Below the pieces are notes generated by a model, which made no database searches, was not told the origin of the DNA, and was given only the letters and a program-made list of their open reading frames with translations. 64,000 nt of DNA from Epiperipatus broadwayi (Eukaryota > Onychophora > Udeonychophora > Euonychophora > Peripatidae): NCBI GenBank assembly GCA_028023455.1, contig JAQFVV010000021.1:8208853-8272852 (forward strand), in the 5' to 3' direction. Each line of letters opens with the position of its first letter. Position 1 is the stretch's first letter. Below, in pieces: positions 58,762-64,000 of the stretch. The position numbers and the translations under genes are program-made.

Positions 58762-59385
58762 TCATCATCATCAACCATTATCAATTTACTGCAGTATGAA
58801 GGTCTTTCCAAGTTCAATCCATCTTCTCCAATCTTTGGCTTCTCTTCCCCACATCACCCCTGCACACTTTCTTATTTCATCCATCCATCTCAAATGTGGT
58901 CTCTTTCTGGGTCTTATACAATGTCGTGGAATACAGTTTAAGATTTCAATTGTCCATCTATTATCATATTTTTTAGAAATATGTCCAGCCCAAATCCACT
59001 TCAGTTTTTTAATTTTTTCAATGAGGTCAGTAACACTATTTTTCTCTTACCCATATATTGCATTTTTGATCTCTTCTTGTTACTTCTAACATGCCTTTCT
59101 CCATACTTCTTTGAATGGTCTGATGTCACTGTATTGCTCTTCTATTAAGTGTCCAAGTCTCGGATCCACAAGTAATAACTGGTAAAACACATTTATTAAA
59201 AATCTTCCTTTTCAAACACATAGCCATATTTCCTTTTAGTAACAAGTTATTTCTACCAAAATCACTCAAACCAAGTTGAATTCTATGATTAATTTCATCC
59301 ATTATGTTTCCATCTGTATTAATAATCTGACCAAGGTATTTGTAGCTGTTAACTTCTTCTAACTCATCCTCCATTCAACTATTAT
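58762..59385 (-). pseudogene. RTE-type LINE reverse transcriptase C-terminus and 3' end
   Basis: The minus frame 59374-59126 reads LEEVNSYKYLGQIINTDG, RKIFNKCVLPVITCGSETWT. After a frameshift, KKLKWIWAGHISKKYDNRWT, IPRHCIRPRKRPHLRWMDEI and KDWRRWIELG follow down to about 58800. This order (YLG, VLPV..YG.ETWT, W.WAGH, RWT, R...RW.D) is the hallmark C-terminus of RTE-clade elements. The 3' end is followed by a short (ATG)n tail (about 58762-58778), also typical of RTE. Strongly 5'-truncated near 59385. Plus-strand frames in this interval are shadows. Confidence 0.88.
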
Positions 59386-59657
59386 GGTAATAAATTTTGG
59401 TATAAAACCATATTCATTACTTTTCTAAACCAGGCTTTTGATACATATCTTTGTCTAAGCAAGACTCACTTTAGTTGTGCTTTAACAAAGATATACTGTA
59501 TTGAAAGCCTGGCTTATCCTAAAATGTATTGATGTAATAGTTGATACAATTCTAAAAAAGACTAAACGATAGTCAAAACTGTAAAAAATAACATAATGAA
59601 TGTTATAAGAATGAAAAACACTGTAAAAATAAAGCACTGTATTTTATTACATATAAA
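59386..59657. other. AT-rich spacer
   Basis: Contains an imperfect inverted pair (CAGGCTTTTGATACA near 59431 and TATTGAAAGCCTGGC near 59500); no gene. Confidence 0.45.
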
Positions 59658-59670
59658 AATAATGCAAAAG

Positions 59671-59750
59671 CGTTGGTAACCTGCCTTCCAAGCAGCTGGC
59701 CAGGGTTCGCTTCCCTGTCAACGCATTTGATATATGAAAATAATAATAAT
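59671..59750 (+). mobile_element. Short tRNA-like SINE with near-perfect target duplication
   Basis: Flanked by AATAATGCAAAAG (59658-59670) and AATAATCCAAAAG (59751-59763), 12 of 13. Contains CTTCCAAGCAGCTGG and box B-like CAGGGTTCGCTTCCC, ends ATATATGAAAATAATAATAA. It lacks most of the box A half, so it is 5'-shortened. Confidence 0.8.
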
Positions 59751-59811
59751 AATAATCCAAAAGTAATAAATAGAGCATTTATTTAAGATTCGCATAATAA
59801 AAAGTGGATAT

Positions 59812-59911
59812 GTCTTGCATTGTTAGCCGAGAGGTATCGCAGCTCCATGCAAGCAAGTAGTTGGTTGCAGACGGTTGTGGTTTCGCGTCCCGGCCGATGC
59901 TATGACATATG
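59812..59911 (+). mobile_element. tRNA-derived SINE S1 with perfect target duplication
   Basis: Exactly 100 bases between identical 13-base repeats AAAAAGTGGATAT (59799-59811 and 59912-59924). Box A-like TTAGCCGAGAGGTAT, box B-like GTGGTTTCGCGTCCCG, end GCTATGACATATG. It has almost no body or tail beyond the tRNA-like head. Confidence 0.92.
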
Positions 59912-59924
59912 AAAAAGTGGATAT

Positions 59925-60436
59925 TCTTCATTTAATATATAGTATTGGGATTATATCTATATTTAAATTGTATATATATATTTTATTAAAATATTTTTAT
60001 TATCATAATTTTTTTTCAAAGACAATTAAATTTGTTTATATTTTAAAGTGTTCTGTTTTATTTCAACGTATTTAAACATCACAAGGGGGATTTAAAAGTG
60101 AAACATGACATTAATTTTGTAAATGCCATTAATATTAATGAAATTTTAACTTGATTAATGCTTATGCATTTGAAGACATATTGCAGCTTTTTTTTATTCA
60201 CAATTGTTATTTTTGTATTAATACGCTTTAGAACTTTTATTCACAATTTTTTTAAAGCATTACATTGTTAGTTTCTCTGTTTTTATAAACAATACAGGTA
60301 TACAGTATATGTTTTTGTGGTTAAATAAAATAGCTTTTAAACACATTCAATCAAATATGAACATACACTTACAGATATTACAAATAAATCAAATCAGATG
60401 CCACGTGACCTAATTTAATAAACTTGTGTTTATAAA
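59925..60436. other. AT-rich spacer, nothing recognised
   Basis: No gene or repeat partner. Confidence 0.45.
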
Positions 60437-60492
60437 TGTTATATATTAGGCTTCAAAACAAGCTCTTAACAAGTTTGGTAGAATGCCCCCAA

Positions 60493-60530
60493 CCTCAGAC
60501 CAGTTTCAGCTACTGTCATCCTCAGTGAGG
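60493..60530 (-). ncRNA. Hammerhead ribozyme-like motif, family D left arm
   Basis: Stem I CCUCA/UGAGG, five perfect pairs; CUGAGGA (60525-60519), GAAAC (60507-60503), UG loop, GUC (60500-60498). Stem II (UGACAGUAGCU) pairs poorly, so this copy may be damaged. Confidence 0.7.
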
Positions 60531-60743
60531 AGCTAGGTATATTCAATCATTATATTAAAAATATCAGAACAAGCCTATGTATCTGAACTTAGTTCAGTCC
60601 CATATGGCTATTTAAGTTAGCTAGCTGAATTTGCAGACATATGGATGTCTGAAAATTTCAGATTTTCTATTAAATAGTTATACATCAGATAAAGTGCTGG
60701 GCTTGTCCTTGTATTTTTAATCTAATGATTGAATATTCTAGGA

Positions 60744-60781
60744 CCTCACTGAGGACGCCAGTAGCAGAAACGAGTCTGAGG
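60744..60781 (+). ncRNA. Hammerhead ribozyme-like motif, family D right arm
   Basis: Stem I CCUCA/UGAGG perfect; CUGAGGA 60749-60755; stem II GC-CAGUA-GC; GAAAC 60767-60771; GA loop; GUC 60774-60776. All catalytic bases are present. Confidence 0.78.
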
Positions 60782-60847
60782 TTGAGGGGTATTCTACAAA
60801 GCTTGTTACAAGCTTGTTTTGCAAGCTCTATGTATAACATTTACACA

Positions 60848-60880
60848 TACACACACACACACACATATATATATATTGTA
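60848..60880. repeat. (AC)n(AT)n microsatellite
   Basis: Compound run directly at the outer end of the family D foldback. Confidence 0.95.
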
Positions 60881-61254
60881 TCAAAATAATTCATGTTAAA
60901 GTGATTGCTGTTACTAACTAGCCAAGTGTTGCTGTTTAAATAATCTTTAATATGACTGATATGTGATTAAATGATATGACAAAATACAAAATTATTATAA
61001 AATATTCAATATTACTACATATTGTCAAAGATGAAATATCGATCAAATCACAAATCGTAAAAATCAATGTTATCTATCATCATAATTATTTGATAGCATA
61101 TGCATAAATGAAAAAAAAATCATTTTCTTTTGACTTTTGTATTTCTGCTGACTATTATGGGTTATATTTAGAATAAATAGTTAAAGCTTAAAAAATATTT
61201 CTTCATTGAGGATACTAAATTTATTAAAATAAAATATATATAATATTTAAAATT

Positions 61255-61570
61255 AAGAGCATGCTAATGAGCTCTAAACAAGCTTTTTTTTATTTTATAA
61301 TAAATGCTACTACAAGAGAAGGCATTCAAATCATTTTTATCTTGGATTGTTCCCATCCCCAGACTGATTTCGACCTATGGATCTCTTCAGCAAGAAGTTG
61401 GGACATTAGATTCAAAAAACCAACTCAAGCTAAGCATTTATCTAAAAGTTAATTGTCAAGAAGAAGATCTGAAACTTTTAGACATCTACATGTCTTTAAA
61501 GTCAGATTTCCAACTGAAAAATCATATGGGCCTGAACTTAATTCAGATACTCCATATAATATTATAAATT
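61255..61570 (-). repeat. Hammerhead family C repeat (copy 2)
   Basis: Reverse complement of 55255-55590 throughout, about 85 percent identical. Two overlapping plus frames here (61261-61567) are read through the repeat and have no protein support. Confidence 0.85.
61357..61395 (-). ncRNA. Hammerhead ribozyme-like motif, family C copy 2
   Basis: CUGAAGA (61390-61384), stem II GAUC-CAUA-GGUC, GAAAU (61371-61367), CA, GUC (61364-61362), UGGGG. Compared with copy 1, both strands of stem II changed while pairing was kept. Stem I is weakened (UCUUG against UGGGG). Confidence 0.72.
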
Positions 61571-61859
61571 AAGCTGCCCTGCATGCTAATTTTAAATATT
61601 ACTTTTATGTAGTCAAATATGTGGTAACTTAGATAAACGCGACTTTATAATCATATTGTAATCAGAGAAGTTTGAACCCAAATTTGAATTGTTTGTAAGC
61701 CAAATGTGTCAATCTTAATACTAAAAGATTCACATTTATATAAATTAAATGTATAAGTCAATTACAAATATGGTAATTAAAATATTGTAATTAAGCATGA
61801 AAAGCTAACAATTATTTAAAAAAGTTAACATATCAACTTACATAACAAGATGAAACCTT
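61571..61859. other. AT-rich spacer
   Basis: Nothing recognised. Confidence 0.45.
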
Positions 61860-62021
61860 AAAACATCACATGATCACTATCTTCCATGCTTGCTCATAAC
61901 CATTGTTATAATAGGAAAAACTCTCTCCATACAGCAATGCCACTCCAAGCAAGACAGAGCAATCAATGGATGCCAGAGGCTTGTGCATAAAATCCCTATC
62001 TAGTGCCTACTCTTCCAATAT

Positions 62022-62061
62022 CCCCAAACTAGTTTCTGGCTTATGGCCTTCGTCAGTGAGG
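62022..62061 (-). ncRNA. Hammerhead ribozyme-like motif, family B (copy 4, left)
   Basis: CCUCA/UGGGG stem I, CUGACGA (62056-62050), GGC-CAUAA-GCC stem II, GAAAC (62036-62032), UA, GUU (62029-62027) as cleavage triplet. Complete core; GUU is a permitted but slower triplet. Confidence 0.75.
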
Positions 62062-62183
62062 AGCCTTGGATCTGAGATCTGTGTGTTTTCAATTTTATTC
62101 TCATAGTTCAGTAGTTATATAGAGTTAAAAGGTGGCTGCTGGAGAGTTGCATTAGATCCTAAGATGCTCTCAGATCCAAGGCT

Positions 62184-62223
62184 CCTCATTGACGAAGGCC
62201 ATAAGCCAGAAACTAGTTTGGGG
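62184..62223 (+). ncRNA. Hammerhead ribozyme-like motif, family B (copy 4, right)
   Basis: Same as the left arm, but the first core base is changed (UUGACGA at 62189-62195). GAAAC (62209-62213) and GUU (62216-62218) are kept. Probably inactive. Confidence 0.65.
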
Positions 62224-62579
62224 ATATTGGATGAGTAGGCACTAGATAGGGATTTTATGCACGGGCCTTCTGGCATCCATTAATTGCTCTGTCTTGCTTG
62301 GAGTGGCACTGCTGTATGGAAAGAGTTTTGCCTATTATAATAACAAGATGACTTATCAAACTGTTGATTAAATGGGCAGTTAACAAAGTGTTGGCTGTAA
62401 TCGGTATTCATTTTTATAATTCAGACCTTTAGATAAATAAATCATTATACTAAAGTTGAACACCAGACACCTGTCATGAGAAGTTATGGGGACAAAAGAT
62501 TATCACATTAGTATTTGCAATATAAAACTAAAGGCTTAGATACATAGCTAATTATCTCAATATATAGAATTGTAAGTAT

Positions 62580-62581
<2 letters not shown>

Positions 62582-62627
<46 letters not shown>

Positions 62628-62635
62628 TATATATA
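62582..62635. repeat. (TA)n microsatellite
   Basis: About 26 TA units with one phase break. Confidence 0.97.
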
Positions 62636-63240
62636 TTGAACTATTTCCATCATCTAATATTAAGTATTGAATATTTTTAGAAAAAAATAGCTTTATTTTA
62701 ATTTTTCAATTACATTCAACTATTAGTAAAAGCACACAGGTAAATATATGCACATTGTTTTAAGTGGTATTATTCTATCTTTTTTTAAGTATTTCTGGCC
62801 TGACTAGTGACAATACTAGCATGGTAATTGAACTTGGATTCTTAGGTTCTTGAATATTGAGTTTTAAAATAACTATCTAACCACTTGAGCCATCCTATCA
62901 AACACAATTGAGTAATTCTAACCTGAGGCTTTTGGTAGGATGTCTCAGTTGATTAGAGCATTAATTTGAAATTTCAATATTCAAGAATGTAAGGATCCAA
63001 GTTCAATTTCCATATTAGTATTGTCACTGCTCAGACCCTCAACATCTGAAGCAGAGAGGAGACTAAGAGCTCTCAAAATATTGTACATTTACTACTAACC
63101 CATGTGTTATCACTAACAGATGGATGTAATTGGTAAATTTAAGTAAGGGTATTTTTTTCTAAAGACATCCAATACTTAATATTAGATTATGGAAATAGTC
63201 CAATGTATATTTGCAACTAAAATACCAAACCATCAGGAAA
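62636..63240. mobile_element. Head-to-head pair of S2 SINEs
   Basis: A minus-oriented SINE (about 62640-62908) and a plus-oriented one (about 62928-63240) meet at their tRNA-like heads. Heads carry GTCTCAGTTGATTAGAGC and AAGTTCAATTTCC (plus copy) and their complements. Tails share the CATTCAACT...TTAGTAA and ATGGAAATAGTCCAAT ends seen at 53955-54265. Divergence is about 20 percent. Confidence 0.8.
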
Positions 63241-63749
63241 ACATTATTATAATTATTTTCTACTCAAAAAGTATGATGTCTATAAGGAAAGTGGATAAAT
63301 ATAACAACATGATTGGATAGAGCATTATTTTTTAACCCTGCAAGAAATGTGAGGGAATGATGTCCAATTAAATTTTCTAATGCTCAAGAAAAAATATTAT
63401 TGCCTGCTAGTACATAACTTTGAAAAATAAACTCCTACAATGATATTCATTATTGAAGAAGTCAGAAACCCAAGTATAATTGTTAAAGACACCAGCAGTA
63501 AAGACACCAACAGTAAAGAAAAAGTGATGTAACCAATTATAAAGTGAACTGATATGGAAAGAAATATAATAGATTTAAGAGCTCTGTCATAATCTTATAA
63601 AGAGTATAATCTACAAGTATAAACTATGAGAATTCAGATTTTATACAATTTAATAATATATATTTTAAAAAGCATTATTTTGAATTAAACTATTGTTTTA
63701 ATTTTTCATACTAATAATTATTTTCTGTTTTTTTATAATATTCTGGTAT
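63241..63749. other. AT-rich spacer
   Basis: A short duplicated AAAGACACCANCAGTAAAG near 63486-63520; otherwise nothing. Confidence 0.5.
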
Positions 63750-63870
63750 AAAATTAAGAACGTGCTAATAGCTCTAAACAAGCTTTTTTTTTATTTATTT
63801 ATGATAAATGCTACTACAAGAGAAGACATTCAAATCATTTTTATCTTGGATTGTTCCCATCCCCATCTGA
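63750..63870 (-). repeat. Hammerhead family C repeat (copy 3, truncated)
   Basis: Same as the outer third of 61255-61370 (CGTGCTAATAGCTCTAAAC, GATAAATGCTACTACAAGAG, TGGATTGTTCCCATCCCC). Homology stops within the ribozyme region, a few bases past the predicted cleavage site. Confidence 0.8.
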
Positions 63871-64000
63871 TTTGTTATTATTACTAATGTTCTTGTATAT
63901 TGCTTTAAAATACACATTGATTAAACCTTTGAATCAATATATAGCAGATATAACTTGCCATTTTTTATTTATTTTACATTTGTTAAACTCTTTGTTAGAT

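Larger units (their letters stand above)
60437..60846. repeat. Foldback of hammerhead family D
   Basis: Left arm about 60437-60576 (minus) and right arm about 60697-60846 (plus) pair along their length (AAAACAAGCTCTTAACAAG, CCCCCAACCTCAGAC and inverses). The central part holds CTGAACTTAGTTCAG and GACATATGGATGTCTGAAAA, which correspond to blocks of family C. Each arm has its own ribozyme core. Confidence 0.85.
61860..62345. repeat. Foldback of hammerhead family B (copy 4)
   Basis: Left minus unit (about 61860-62080) and right plus unit (about 62140-62345) are near-perfect inverses from AAAACTCTCTCCATACAGCA to the centre around 62100. It is the cleanest family B foldback: both arms keep the ribozyme region and the outer AATAGGAAAAACTC / GAGTTTTGCCTATT ends. 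Confidence 0.88.

Noticed and set aside
58796-59089. 97-codon plus-strand frame
   Set aside because: Antisense shadow of the RTE reverse transcriptase C-terminus.
61261-61567. Two overlapping plus-strand frames
   Set aside because: They lie entirely within the non-coding family C repeat, antisense to its ribozyme.

Overview
The window is intergenic-type DNA from an AT-rich animal genome. No intact host gene is visible. What is recognisable is retroelement debris, tRNA-derived SINEs, foldback repeats and microsatellites, mostly (TA)n. Penelope-like elements (PLEs), an RTE-type LINE, a hAT-like TIR element and tRNA-headed SINEs point to an invertebrate metazoan. I cannot name the species from sequence alone; a mollusc or chelicerate is only a guess.

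Layout. 1-3.6 kb: the 5' part of a LINE on the minus strand (ORF1 with a CCHC zinc knuckle, then the start of an APE-type endonuclease), cut by the window edge. 3.74-6.79 kb: two 5'-truncated PLE copies joined head to head in a ~1.5-kb-arm palindrome; the left copy keeps an open RT-GIY-YIG frame and the right one is frameshifted. 8.3-9.7 kb and 51.9-53.3 kb: inverted copies of an unclassified ~1.4-kb repeat. 9.8-10.4 kb and 37.7-38.1 kb: GIY-YIG ends of a second PLE lineage. 15.9-17.1 kb: a non-autonomous hAT-like element. 19.3-20.0 kb: a third PLE remnant inside another palindrome. 53.6 and 54.4-55.2 kb: two more degraded PLE ends. 45.8 and 58.8-59.4 kb: RTE-type LINE remnants. Four tiny (~80-110 bp) tRNA-like SINEs carry target-site duplications.

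The main hidden signal is RNA. At least six repeat families carry a hammerhead-ribozyme (HHR) core, CUGANGA - stem II - GAAA - short stem III - UH, with stem I pairing across the ends. They are: the coding PLE, where the ORF stop codon lies inside the CUGANGA box; a 415-bp tandem unit at 46.9-47.8 kb with three textbook copies; families at 55.3/61.3 kb, 60.5 kb, 14.5/31.5/38.1/62.0 kb and 28.8/46.1 kb; plus a decayed version in the second PLE lineage. Several of the non-coding families also share a palindromic TGAACTnAGTTCAG-like box upstream of the ribozyme, so they look like one superfamily of non-autonomous, retrozyme-like or PLE-terminal-repeat elements, usually arranged as inverted pairs. 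PLE-encoded hammerheads and metazoan retrozymes are known; this density and diversity in 64 kb is what deserves checking. All ribozyme calls rest on reading motifs and pairing by eye.
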